This document shows, piece after piece, positions 8,919-16,200 of a DNA stretch of 64,000 bases. Position 1 is the first letter of the stretch, and each line of letters starts with the position of its first letter. Origin of the DNA: an uncultured Acetatifactor sp. (GTDB lineage Bacteria > Bacillota > Clostridia > Lachnospirales > Lachnospiraceae); NCBI GenBank assembly GCA_910585665.1, contig CAJUFI010000016.1:1-64000 (forward strand). The letters run 5' to 3'. A program made the translations under genes and the position numbers. Under the pieces are notes generated by a model. It did no database searches, had not been told where the DNA came from, and saw only the letters and a list, made by a program, of their open reading frames with translations.

Positions 8919-9295
8919 TATTTCCCCTCCTTTTTCAATTGGGTGCTGATTTCATCCAAATCCAGCGTGTGGTACCTGCGGTACAGGCGGATGGTCAGGG
9001 ACAGCATCAGCGCCGTCACCGACACCGACACCACGATGCCCGTAAGCACCAGCCCGCTGGGAATGGGGTTGATATAAGCCTCCACGCTCGTGACCCCGTC
9101 CACCACCACCGGCGCTTTTCTGCCCGCGATATAGCCCTTCAGCGCAAGGAACAGATAGGTGGCAGTGTCCATGATGTTCAGCCCGATGATCTTCTTGATC
9201 AGATTCCGCTGCAGCAGCAGATTGGAGAATCCGATGCCGAACAAAATCATCGCCACGGCCTCCTCATAATTTTCAAATAAATATGTCCAATTCAT
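8918..9295 (-). CDS. mnhC: Mrp antiporter subunit C (NuoK-like)
   Basis: A 125-residue protein with three membrane helices, homologous to MrpC/MnhC and complex I NuoK. The family pattern is clear: GIGFSNLLLQRNLIKKIIGLN in helix 1-2, then DTATYLFLALKG, a loop ending in NPIPSGLVLTGIVVSVSVTAL (the usual D/NP-x-PQALVLTAIVI-like helix 3) and a charged tail. It lies after a 456-base gap downstream of subunit B, yet keeps its own strong site (GGGAGGTAAGACAA before the ATG), so it can be translated from a separate transcript. Confidence 0.92.
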   Translation of the reverse strand: MNWTYLFENYEEAVAMILFGIGFSNLLLQRNLIKKIIGLNIMDTATYLFLALKGYIAGRKAPVVVDGVTSVEAYINPIPSGLVLTGIVVSVSVTALMLSLTIRLYRRYHTLDLDEISTQLKKEGK

Positions 9296-9330
9296 TTGTC
9301 TTACCTCCCTGGTAGCGAACCGTTCCCCAT

Positions 9331-9660
9331 AGAATCTGTCGGAAAATAACTGATACCATTCTTTCGGGTTACAGGGTCAACAAAGCAGTTCCTGTAATAT
9401 ATCTTATCGGAAGCAATCCCTACGCTTCCGATAAAAGGCGCATCCCTTAGCGCCGCATTTGATTATAGGAAGCTGCACTCGCTTCCTATAATATATCTTA
9501 TCAGAAGCATGCACTTCGCTTCTGATAAAAGGCACATCTTTTTGCGCCGCATTCGATTATAGGAAGCTGCACTCGCTTCCTATAATATGTTCAGGAAAAA
9601 TCCCTGAAATTCAAGGAAAAGCGCCATAAACCTATATCCGTCATCCGCAGACGACCCCTA
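9331..9660. repeat. Dispersed MITE-like element, copy D, split by a hairpin array
   Basis: The left part 9331-9361 (AGAATCTGTCGGAAAATAAC) matches the left end of copies A and C. The right part starts near 9590 (TTCAGGAAAAATCCCTGAAA) and ends near 9660. Over the 42 bases from TTCAGG to CATAAAC it matches copy C with roughly nine differences by eye. Between the halves lie about 228 bases that the other copies lack. The element was therefore probably present first and was later opened by, or recombined with, the hairpin array. The right terminal repeat has decayed. Confidence 0.65.
9392..9587. repeat. 94-bp tandem hairpin array between antiporter subunits B and C
   Basis: Two full 94-bp units plus a partial one. 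Each unit contains a perfect 11-bp stem (TTATCGGAAGC/GCTTCCGATAA at 9404-9434; TTATCAGAAGC/GCTTCTGATAA at 9498-9528), a GGCGC/GCGCC-type mini-stem, and a perfect 12-bp stem ATTATAGGAAGC/GCTTCCTATAAT (9462-9492 and 9556-9586). Where the unit copies differ (CGG against CAG) both arms changed together, so pairing is kept. The array would be transcribed in the antiporter mRNA and could act as a processing or stabilising element, or be a REP-like repeat. Confidence 0.85.
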
Positions 9661-9751
9661 GTACAGCGGCTTTCCATTAATACACTTAAAGAATGCTGTT
9701 TTTATCAACATTTTAAGCAAAATATAGTCCAGTTCATTAGCGAACGTTATC

Positions 9752-10714
9752 CTAGTAGCCGCCTTTCCGGAACATGACATAAAAGGTATACATGGTGCCC
9801 GCCACCACCACGCCCACGCAGATATTCAGGACCAATATCAGTCCACTGCTCAAGATCGCCCCAGGCGTCCCCAGCGGGATGACGCTCTCGATGTGGTTCG
9901 CGCCGGTGTAAAAGGAATAGCTCTTCGCGAGACTGTAGCAGGCCAGCGCGCAGAAGCTCATCCTGCGGTAAGTCCTGGCCGTGAAGAACCTCTCCGTCCT
10001 GGCAAAACCGAAAGCGTTCAGATACAGTATCAGCCCGGCACCGATGACCGCGCCCCCGGAAAATCCCCCTCCCGGCCCCAGATGACCGGCAAGGATGATA
10101 TAGATGCCGAACAGGAAGATTGGCGGCACCAGGATCCTGGCCGCAGTCTGCAGTATCACGTCATTCTTAGGCTCGTGGATCCTGTCATTGTCCTCGTCCA
10201 GCTCCTGTTCTTTCTTCCCGTCCCTCCGCAGCAGAATCAGCACCGTACAGGTGGCGATGAACAGCACATGGGACTCCCCCAGCGTGTCAAAGGCACGGTA
10301 GTCCAGGATCATGCCCGTGACGATGTTCACCGCCCCGGTCTCCTCCAGGCCCTCCTCGATATAGCGCTCCGCCACCTCATTGTTCACCGGATTCTCCGCA
10401 TGGCCGAACACCGGCAGGTCCGACACCGCCACCAGCAGCATGGCCACCAGAAAGATGCAGAACAGCACGCTGAACACCCTGTAGAACCTCCGGAAGATCC
10501 GCATCTCGAAGTTATTCTCCAGATCATAGACCTTTGTGTGCAGCTGCCTCTCGTCCTGTTCCCTGCGCTCTTTCGTCTCTTCGCTTTCCACAAAGGGCGT
10601 CTGCCTGTGCATCTCCACCTCTCCCACAAAAGGATCCTTCGTGTCATCGAGCCAGCGCCTGAATTTATAGGAAAAGGTCTTCTGATACTTCTCCTCAGAT
10701 ACCTTTCTTGCCAT
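9752..10714 (-). CDS. MbhE-MnhB fusion subunit of the Mrp/Mbh antiporter
   Basis: A 320-residue protein. Residues 1 to about 75 are charged and cytoplasmic, then a helix (VLFCIFLVAMLLVAV). An MbhE-like domain follows (residues about 105-165, EETGAVNIVTGMILDYRAFDTLGES), which in full Mrp systems is the end of MrpA. Residues about 185-320 are an MnhB/MrpB domain (ILVPPIFLFGIYIILAGHLG, PGGGFSGGAVIGAG). This fused arrangement corresponds to Mbh subunits E and F. The start has AGGAGGAGAAAGCCG upstream and overlaps the end of the MbhD gene by 20 bases, a sign of translational coupling. Confidence 0.88.
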   Translation of the reverse strand: MARKVSEEKYQKTFSYKFRRWLDDTKDPFVGEVEMHRQTPFVESEETKERREQDERQLHTKVYDLENNFEMRIFRRFYRVFSVLFCIFLVAMLLVAVSDLPVFGHAENPVNNEVAERYIEEGLEETGAVNIVTGMILDYRAFDTLGESHVLFIATCTVLILLRRDGKKEQELDEDNDRIHEPKNDVILQTAARILVPPIFLFGIYIILAGHLGPGGGFSGGAVIGAGLILYLNAFGFARTERFFTARTYRRMSFCALACYSLAKSYSFYTGANHIESVIPLGTPGAILSSGLILVLNICVGVVVAGTMYTFYVMFRKGGY

Positions 10715-10979
10715 CGGCTTTCTCCTCCTGTGAACTTTCCTTTTTGATGATGGCGTTGATTTTCTTCAAGGTCACCAGGAACAGCACCGTAGTGACCCCC
10801 GCCCCCACCGCTGCCTCCGTGATCGCCAGATCCGGGGACTCCAGCAGCACCCAGATGATGGACATGATCAGGCTGTAGGACATGAAAATCAATATGGTGT
10901 TCAAAAGTTTCTTGGAAAGGCTGGCCGCAATGGCACAGACCACCAGAAAACCCAGCAAAATACAGGTAAATATCGTCAT
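10695..10979 (-). CDS. MbhD-like subunit (MrpA C-terminal domain as a separate protein)
   Basis: A 94-residue, three-helix membrane protein matching the MbhD/DUF4040 domain, which is the C-terminal part of MrpA in fused systems. The conserved run is SPDLAITEAAVGAGVTTVLFL, preceded by LLNTILIFMSYSLIMSIIWVLLE. ATG 10979 is the likely start because AAAGGAGG lies 8 bases upstream; the frame is open for 20 more codons 5' of it, but those overlap the MrpG gene end and lack a site. It overlaps the next gene by 20 bases. Confidence 0.88.
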   Translation of the reverse strand: MTIFTCILLGFLVVCAIAASLSKKLLNTILIFMSYSLIMSIIWVLLESPDLAITEAAVGAGVTTVLFLVTLKKINAIIKKESSQEEKADGKKGI

Positions 10980-11035
10980 CGTTTCCGCCTCCTTTGCTCC
11001 TCTGCATTCTCCGCCGCCCCGGCAATGCTTCCTTG

Positions 11036-11515
11036 TCACATATCCTCTTTACGCGGCACCTCCGCCGAAGCATCCGGGTTCTTCGCCATATGATGCCCCC
11101 CGCTTTCTTCCGTCTTGCTGCCAGAAGAATCCAATTGCATCGCACAGCAATGCTCCCTGCTTTCCTCCGCCCCACCGTCAGGGACAATCAGATTCTTCAC
11201 AAGGTAATGTTTCCCGCTCTCCTCATTGGTGCTGACCTCCAGCCTGGCGATCAGATGGGAGGACACCGGGGAGGAGAACCACAGAAACACTATCACCAGT
11301 AACAGCTTCAGGGACGTGAAGTTAAAGCCGCTGATGACAATCAGCCCCAGCAGCGCGAAGCCGATGCCCAAAGTGTCCCCGATGGCCGCCGCATGCATCC
11401 GGTTCAGCACATATCGGAACCGGAATACCCCGATGATTTCTATGATAAAGGTCACCAGCCCGCACAAAAGCAGCCCGCCGCCAATCAAAAACCGCACCCA
11501 TTCCAGCACAAGCAT
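11036..11515 (-). CDS. mnhG: Mrp antiporter subunit G with hydrophilic tail
   Basis: A 159-residue protein. The first 95 residues are MnhG/MrpG: three helices with the signature RMHAAAIGDTLGIGFALLG and SPVSSHLIARL. About 60 residues of polar tail follow (repeated EESG/EES segments: NEESGKHYLVKN, TEESGGHHMAKN), not found in standard MrpG proteins, which end soon after the third helix. The tail contains two imperfect copies of an EESGxHxxxKN unit, so it grew by duplication. The RBS AGGAGGATAGG precedes the start. It lies 177 bases from mnhF. Confidence 0.9.
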   Translation of the reverse strand: MLVLEWVRFLIGGGLLLCGLVTFIIEIIGVFRFRYVLNRMHAAAIGDTLGIGFALLGLIVISGFNFTSLKLLLVIVFLWFSSPVSSHLIARLEVSTNEESGKHYLVKNLIVPDGGAEESREHCCAMQLDSSGSKTEESGGHHMAKNPDASAEVPRKEDM

Positions 11516-11692
11516 CTCCTATCCTCCTAGTCTCCAATCATATCCTCCCGAAATCTCAGGCCGCTTAACAGGCACCCTATAATCCATCCCCCGCTTCCGG
11601 TTCATCTTTCCACTTTCAATTCATCTTCCTACTACAGCGATTCTTTCCAGGCTCATTCGCCTCCCAGCGGTCTAAAAGCCTGTCGGCCTACC

Positions 11693-12055
11693 CTAGACAT
11701 CCTCTTGTGCCTCCGCCTTATCTACTACATTCTCGTCATCTTTCAATTCCTTTTTCTTCCCCTCCAGATACACGCCCATATACACTTTCACCAGCACAAT
11801 CACCGCCAGAAAGCTGATCATGGCATATATCAGGCAAATGTCCGCCAGATACCCCTCATCCAGCATCAGCGCCAGAATGGCGATCATCACGATGACCATG
11901 GTGCCCGTCATATTCACCGACACGATTCTGTCCGCCACCCTGGGTCCGATAATGGCCCGCACCAGGCACAATATCACCAGAATCGCCAGCACGATGAGCG
12001 CCCCTGTGAAAAATACGCCGTATGCCTTTTCCAGGCCTTCCATCCCTCTTCCCAT
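11693..12055 (-). CDS. mnhF: Mrp antiporter subunit F
   Basis: A 120-residue three-helix protein of the MnhF/MrpF family: LCLVRAIIGPRVADRIVSVNM is the family signature, followed by GTMVIVMIAILALMLDEG and YLADICLIYAMISFLAVIVL, then a charged tail. The frame is open back to 12157, but the start at 12055 is chosen because GGAGAAAGG lies just upstream and because this removes an overlap with the mnhE gene and an N-terminus that looks unlike the family. Confidence 0.9.
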   Translation of the reverse strand: MGRGMEGLEKAYGVFFTGALIVLAILVILCLVRAIIGPRVADRIVSVNMTGTMVIVMIAILALMLDEGYLADICLIYAMISFLAVIVLVKVYMGVYLEGKKKELKDDENVVDKAEAQEDV

Positions 12056-12140
12056 CTCTATCCTTTCTCCGGAAACTGTCACGAAATAATCTGCGCAACC
12101 GAAATCGTTAAGCAGCATATTGTGGGACGATTCCCTGTGA

Positions 12141-12605
12141 TTATATGGTTTCCTCAAACTTAAGGATATATTTCACAAATTCACTGTCCTGAATGCCCTC
12201 CGCCATGGACTCGTCCAGGCAGTGGACAGTATACTCTGAGCCCTCCAGCGTGACCGTGATGGTTCCCGGCGTCAGCGTGATGGCGTTTGCCAGCATAGCC
12301 TTTCCCGCCTGGGACTTCAGCTGGGTGTGAAAGCTCACCAGAGCCGGCTCTACCTCTTCCTTTTGGGTCAGTATCATACGAATCGCATTCAGATTGGCCT
12401 TGACAATCTCCGTGACCAGCAGACAGCAATATTTCAGGAACAGGAAAATATTTTTGTATACCCTCAGTTCCTTCGCCAGGCTGTAGTCCACAAATTTACA
12501 GGAAAAAGCCAGCAGCGCACCTGCGATTGCCAGGCCGAACAGACCTATCTCCAGAGTAAATCTGCCATTAAAAATAATCCACAGCACAAAATAAGTCAAA
12601 AACAT
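12141..12605 (-). CDS. mnhE: Mrp antiporter subunit E, first gene of the operon
   Basis: A 154-residue MnhE/MrpE family protein: two N-terminal helices (FLTYFVLWIIFNG; LFGLAIAGALLAF), then VTEIVKANLNAIRMIL and the cytoplasmic part with ANAITLTPGTITVTLEGSEY, the strongest family motif, and VHCLDES. Start ATG 12605 has TAAGGAGGTATCTT immediately upstream and a promoter about 25-50 bases further. The gene order E-F-G-D-E/B-C-D mirrors the membrane half of Mrp and of Pyrococcus-type Mbh. Confidence 0.92.
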   Translation of the reverse strand: MFLTYFVLWIIFNGRFTLEIGLFGLAIAGALLAFSCKFVDYSLAKELRVYKNIFLFLKYCCLLVTEIVKANLNAIRMILTQKEEVEPALVSFHTQLKSQAGKAMLANAITLTPGTITVTLEGSEYTVHCLDESMAEGIQDSEFVKYILKFEETI

Positions 12606-12629
12606 AAGATACCTCCTTACAAGTGTTTT

Positions 12630-12657
12630 ATTTTAGCACAATTTATCCCGAAGTAAA
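12630..12657 (-). promoter_or_regulatory. Promoter of the antiporter operon
   Basis: On the minus strand TTTACT (12657-12652) and TAAAAT (12635-12630) are separated by 16 bases, with the mnhE start at 12605. The rest of the 355-base gap up to 12960 is AT-rich and holds no other recognisable feature beyond the RBS (AGAGAGG) of the plus-strand gene. Confidence 0.55.
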
Positions 12658-12960
12658 GAGTTTTTTGATAACTGTTTTATATACGCAATAAATAAGCGCC
12701 TTCGGCACACCAGCTCCCCCCGGCTTTCCAGCCTTATTTATCGCATAAAAACCCAGACGCAGAAAAAGCCTATGCAAGGAAATTGCTGCTGGTTGTGATT
12801 AAGAATTAAAAAACCTGTAGAAATGTTATAATCTCTCCCAGAAGTACAAATCTAAAATACTCTTTTATCTATAAACTGTCGAAATTTGTCGATGTTTATC
12901 AAATTTTTACTGTTATCATACTATTGTAGTCATAAACTTTATATCGAAAGAGAGGTAACT

Positions 12961-13929
12961 ATGAAAAAACTTAAAAAATTAATCTGTTCTATGCTGTCGG
13001 CACTTCTAATCATGAATCTATCAACAACTGTACTTGCAGATGGCGATTCCTTATCACGTATTGCCGAATACACCATCCAGGTCAACGAAGATGTAGACAT
13101 TACTGGCTCGCTCACTACCACCTTCACCAATTTAGACACATTTATTGACACTGTTCGCGAAAATTATCCAAAAATCGCTGATTATGACATTGCCAGGTTT
13201 CTGATGCAGTACACACAACAAGACTGCGAAGGTCTGCCAGAAGATGTCGTCTTGTCCATACTTGAATATGACAATATTACCGTATCCACTTCATATGTCC
13301 GAATAGATGCCGATGGAAATTCTTATGCACTAAATGATAATTGCCTTCCAATTGATGACTATACTTCTAATGATGGATACATAAAGTTCACTACTACCTA
13401 TTCTAATACAAAAACCGTAGGCAAGCAAAAATATTATAATGTATTTGGAAGTGCCACATGGCTCAAATACCCGGCGATGAGATTAAGAGACTGCTTTGTA
13501 GTTGGAACAAACGGAACATTTGATGATAGCGTCAGCGAAAAAGGAAATGTTATTCAATCATTTAAATGCATCAGATGTGGTGCGATCACCTATAAAACAC
13601 GTACAGTTACCAAGAGTAAACGCGTAGACAATGATTTGAATCTAAAATACGACTCTGGCGTACCAGAATTACATTTTGACGCATTGAGTACTCAAAAATG
13701 TAGTTCCTGCGATGGTTTTACCGAAGACTATTCTTTTACTCTGTTCATAAGCTATGGAGTCATTGCAAGCGAAGCCAAAAACATCCAAGCTTCATACGGA
13801 CACCAAACAGTAGGTTTCAAAAACGACATAAGTGTTAGCATTTCTGGTGACGGAACCGCCAGCCTTTCTGCTTCTGTGGGAACAAAGATAGAAACATATA
13901 CTGCAAGACCTGTAACTATGAAATACTAA
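12961..13929 (+). CDS. Secreted protein of unknown function with a CxxC...CxxC zinc-ribbon-like pair
   Basis: A 322-residue protein with a classic signal peptide (MKKLKKLICSMLSALLIMNL, cleavage near VLA-DG). I do not recognise the family. Residues about 198-255 contain FKCIRCGAITYK and, some 50 residues later, QKCSSCDGF, two CxxC knuckles that could bind zinc or form disulfides. The rest is rich in Thr, Ser, Asp and Tyr, like many extracellular Clostridia proteins. ATG 12961 is preceded by AGAGAGGT. Base composition is clearly more AT-rich than its neighbours, which suggests acquisition. No neighbouring gene gives a clue to its role. Confidence 0.75.
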   Translation: MKKLKKLICSMLSALLIMNLSTTVLADGDSLSRIAEYTIQVNEDVDITGSLTTTFTNLDTFIDTVRENYPKIADYDIARFLMQYTQQDCEGLPEDVVLSILEYDNITVSTSYVRIDADGNSYALNDNCLPIDDYTSNDGYIKFTTTYSNTKTVGKQKYYNVFGSATWLKYPAMRLRDCFVVGTNGTFDDSVSEKGNVIQSFKCIRCGAITYKTRTVTKSKRVDNDLNLKYDSGVPELHFDALSTQKCSSCDGFTEDYSFTLFISYGVIASEAKNIQASYGHQTVGFKNDISVSISGDGTASLSASVGTKIETYTARPVTMKY

Positions 13930-13990
13930 ATAATCAACAGAATATGAATACATAATAAAAGCTAAAAATAGAATCCACTGAAACTGACAC

Positions 13991-14038
13991 AAAAAATCGC
14001 CTTTCTCTGTAGTTTTTAACAACAGAAAGGTGATTTTT
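13991..14038 (+). terminator. Intrinsic terminator of the secreted-protein gene
   Basis: AAAAATCGCCTTTCT pairs with AGAAAGGTGATTTTT (one G-T pair) around an 18-base loop, followed by a T-rich stretch. It lies 60 bases after the stop codon. Confidence 0.7.
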
Positions 14039-14300
14039 GATATTTTCATAAAGCCGCTTCCCAAAGAAGCCGCCGATATGTACGCAAACATGGTGCCAAA
14101 GCTGCAAAATGCTGAAGCTCAAATCAATATGTCGCAATCTGTACCGGCATCCGGCGAGATGGTAGGGCTGTGGCGGAAACTGCGAACCACGCAAAGCCCT
14201 CCAGCAGAGAACTGTGCGGAATATCAGCGACTACAACTTAGCGGTGCTATGGGGTGATGCCAGCATATTCATTGACTAACACCCACTTTTTTATAATCTC
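14039..14300 (+). other. Decayed coding-like remnant
   Basis: This stretch is open in one plus frame (from about 14030 to 14257: KPLPKEAADMYANMVPKLQN and onwards) and then in a second frame near the end (NISDYNLAVLWGDAS). The composition is coding-like and less AT-rich than its surroundings. I cannot name the parent gene. No RBS precedes it, and the frame change suggests a broken fragment. It is not called as a gene. Confidence 0.3.
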
Positions 14301-14489
14301 CTATTTCTGGTCATCCCCTCTCTTATGTCTGATATTCCACAGGATTTCGCTTCCCATAAAAGCTATTGCAACCACCGTTGGAGCATCCGGCCAATTTAGT
14401 TCAACAGCTAAGAAAATCCCTAAAAAATATGCAACAAGAACAGTCAAAATTCCTATTATAAATTCCACCATCTCTTTCATCCTTTTCAT
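14301..14489 (-). CDS. Possible small membrane protein
   Basis: A 62-codon frame encoding MVEFIIGILTVLVAYFLGIF, a single clear transmembrane helix, followed by a second weaker hydrophobic segment (TVVAIAFMGSEILW) and a basic tail (RHKRGDDQK). Two or three possible ATG starts lie close together; AAAAGG just before the second is the only hint of a ribosome binding site. It sits in the AT-rich island with no recognised partner. It could be real or chance. Confidence 0.3.
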   Translation of the reverse strand: MKRMKEMVEFIIGILTVLVAYFLGIFLAVELNWPDAPTVVAIAFMGSEILWNIRHKRGDDQK

Positions 14490-14589
14490 CCGATTTCAAT
14501 CAGCCTCAAACAGCTTGTGATGTATCCTCTTCACTTTTCACTATAACACAATATCCTACATATTTCCATATCATAAGATAATCTCACGT

Positions 14590-14612
14590 AAAAAAGCAGC
14601 CCTCAGGCTGCT
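14590..14612 (-). terminator. Intrinsic terminator of the cytidylate-kinase-like gene
   Basis: On the minus strand AGCAGCC-TGAG-GGCTGCT forms a 7-bp perfect stem followed by TTTTTT, 30 bases after the stop codon of the upstream gene. Confidence 0.8.
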
Positions 14613-14641
14613 CCTTTGCACGTTTTTCGCGCCGCTTTGTC

Positions 14642-15127
14642 CTATATGACTTCAATCCGCTCAAAATACTTCATCAGGATATTTGCACAGTTCTCTATCC
14701 CGAACTGGGAGGTATCCAGTATCATGTGGTAGTTGTTCACATCTCCCCAGACCTTTCCGGTATTCCTATAGTAGTACTCGCTGCGGGCTCTGTCGTTCTC
14801 CTCCAGCATGGCTTTCGCCTCCTGGTAAGGCAAGGATTTCTGGCTCATGACACGGCGGATGCGATCCTCCTTGTCGGCACAGACATAGATGTTGAACACA
14901 TTTTCCTGATTCCGCAGAATCTCCGAGGCGCAGCGTCCCAGGATGATGCAGGGCCTGGACGCGAGCTCACGTATCAGCTCCGTCTCGTCCGCATAGCTAT
15001 GGCCTTCCAGCTCATGCTCTATGTACGCCTTGTCATACACCGGAATACCCAGCTTCCCGGACAATTCCGCCGCAATCGTGCTGGCACCGGTTCCAAACCT
15101 TCGACTCATGGTAATCACCAGATTCAT
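14642..15127 (-). CDS. Cytidylate-kinase-like family protein
   Basis: A 161-residue P-loop protein of the cytidylate-kinase-like family common in Lachnospiraceae. The N-terminus MNLVITMSRRFGTGASTIAAEL carries a modified P-loop (S-R-R-F-G-T-G-A-S-T in place of the G-x-x-x-x-G-K-S/T Walker A of ordinary kinases). DKAYIEHELEG and SRPCIILGRCASEIL are family features. Length is at the short end: many members have about 200 residues and a longer central lid. A true substrate is not known for the family. The upstream region is the 71-bp repeat array, so its promoter would lie within or beyond the repeats. A strong terminator follows. Confidence 0.8.
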   Translation of the reverse strand: MNLVITMSRRFGTGASTIAAELSGKLGIPVYDKAYIEHELEGHSYADETELIRELASRPCIILGRCASEILRNQENVFNIYVCADKEDRIRRVMSQKSLPYQEAKAMLEENDRARSEYYYRNTGKVWGDVNNYHMILDTSQFGIENCANILMKYFERIEVI

Positions 15128-15169
15128 ACTCGTTCCTCCCCATTCGGCCGCTTCCTGTCTTACGTAAAG

Positions 15170-15466
15170 ACATTATACTATGTGCAAAGCATCGCACATA
15201 GTAGTTATGCCATTCGGCGTTTCCTCCCTGGAATATGGACACATTATACTATGCGCAAAGCATCGCACATAGTAGTTATGCCATTCGGCGTTTCCTCCCA
15301 GGAATATGGACACATTATACTATGCGCAAAGCATCGCACATAGTAGTTATGCCATTCGGCGTTTCCTCCCAGGAATATGGACACATTATACTATGCGCAA
15401 AGCATCGCACATAGTAGTTATGCCATTCGGCGTTTCCTCCCAGGAATATGGACACATTATACTATG
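15170..15466. repeat. 71-bp tandem repeat array, four units and a partial fifth
   Basis: The motif ACATTATACTATG recurs at 15170, 15241, 15312, 15383 and 15454, an exact 71-base period. Units are nearly identical; the first differs most. Each unit holds the hairpin ACTATGTGC-loop-GCACATAGT (perfect in unit 1; in units 2-4 one pair becomes G-U when read as minus-strand RNA, so the stem survives on that strand only). The array fills the gap upstream of the cytidylate-kinase-like gene. There are no variable spacers, so it is not a CRISPR. Confidence 0.9.
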
Positions 15467-15560
15467 GTATGAAAAGATTATATCACATCCCCCTTTTGGA
15501 TACAAGCCTGTTGCGGAACCAAGTTATGGCAGTTATGGCAAGTTATGGCGATTGGCGCTT

Positions 15561-16130
15561 TTACGGCGAAACCGGGCAGATACAGGTGGGGCGGGACATG
15601 GGCACGGATATGCCCGTCTGTTCCAGAAGCTTCGTCCCCGGATTCATCCGGAGTACCGTAATCTCATCGGAGCCCTGGTTGGCGATTGCCACATATTCCC
15701 CCATGACGGCAAAATCTCTCGGAATCTTTCCGCCTGTGGGGACAATCTGCTCCAGCGCCGCGCCGCCGTCTTCTTTCAGGGAATAGACCGCTATACTGTC
15801 ATGGCCGCGGTTGCTGACCATCAGCAGGCCGTTCCAGATCCGGATGGCGGCTGCTGTATTCTCACCTCTATAAGACTCCGGCAAAGTGGGCAGAATGCTT
15901 TCCAGGACATATTCCCCCTCCTTTTCCCGGACGACTGCCAGTTTGTTGTCCAGCTCACAGGCGGCGTAGATGACGGACATCCGGGGATGGAATGCCAGGT
16001 GCCTGGGGCCCGCACCTGCCGGAAATAACAGATATTTCCCGGTGTCTCTCAGACCCTTGCCGACATCGTCCCGGTCATAAATGAACACTCTGTCCAGCCC
16101 TAAGTCCACCACGAAAATCCGCCGCCCCAT
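15561..16130 (-). pseudogene. Lactonase-family (6-phosphogluconolactonase-type) beta-propeller, C-terminal half
   Basis: 189 residues matching the second half of YkgB/Pgl-type lactonases: VVDLGLDRVFIYD, GAGPRHLAFHP, GENTAAAIRI, VSNRGHDSIAVYSL, VPTGGKIPRDFA and ANQGSDEITVLR are conserved blades. Family members have about 340 residues and seven blades; here the first three or so blades are missing and nothing like them lies upstream, where the C39 peptidase gene ends 70 bases away. A TATAAT box close to the ATG (near 16155) is suggestive but no ribosome binding site is seen. Most likely a 5'-deleted pseudogene. Confidence 0.75.
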
Positions 16131-16200
16131 GCCTTGAATAAGGTCATTATACCATGAATCGGCAGAAAATCCATCCCTGCGGAAGAATTATCGCTGTCCT

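Noticed and set aside
1354..12605. Energy-converting hydrogenase (Mbh) or complex I operon
   Set aside because: The membrane-subunit order fits, but none of the hydrogenase or NuoB/C/D/I-type peripheral subunits is present in the window.
15170..15466. CRISPR array
   Set aside because: Repeats are contiguous 71-bp units without variable spacers and no cas genes are near.
15561..16130. Complete small lactonase
   Set aside because: All recognisable blades belong to the second half of the family and no ribosome binding site precedes the first ATG, so a truncated pseudogene is the better reading.
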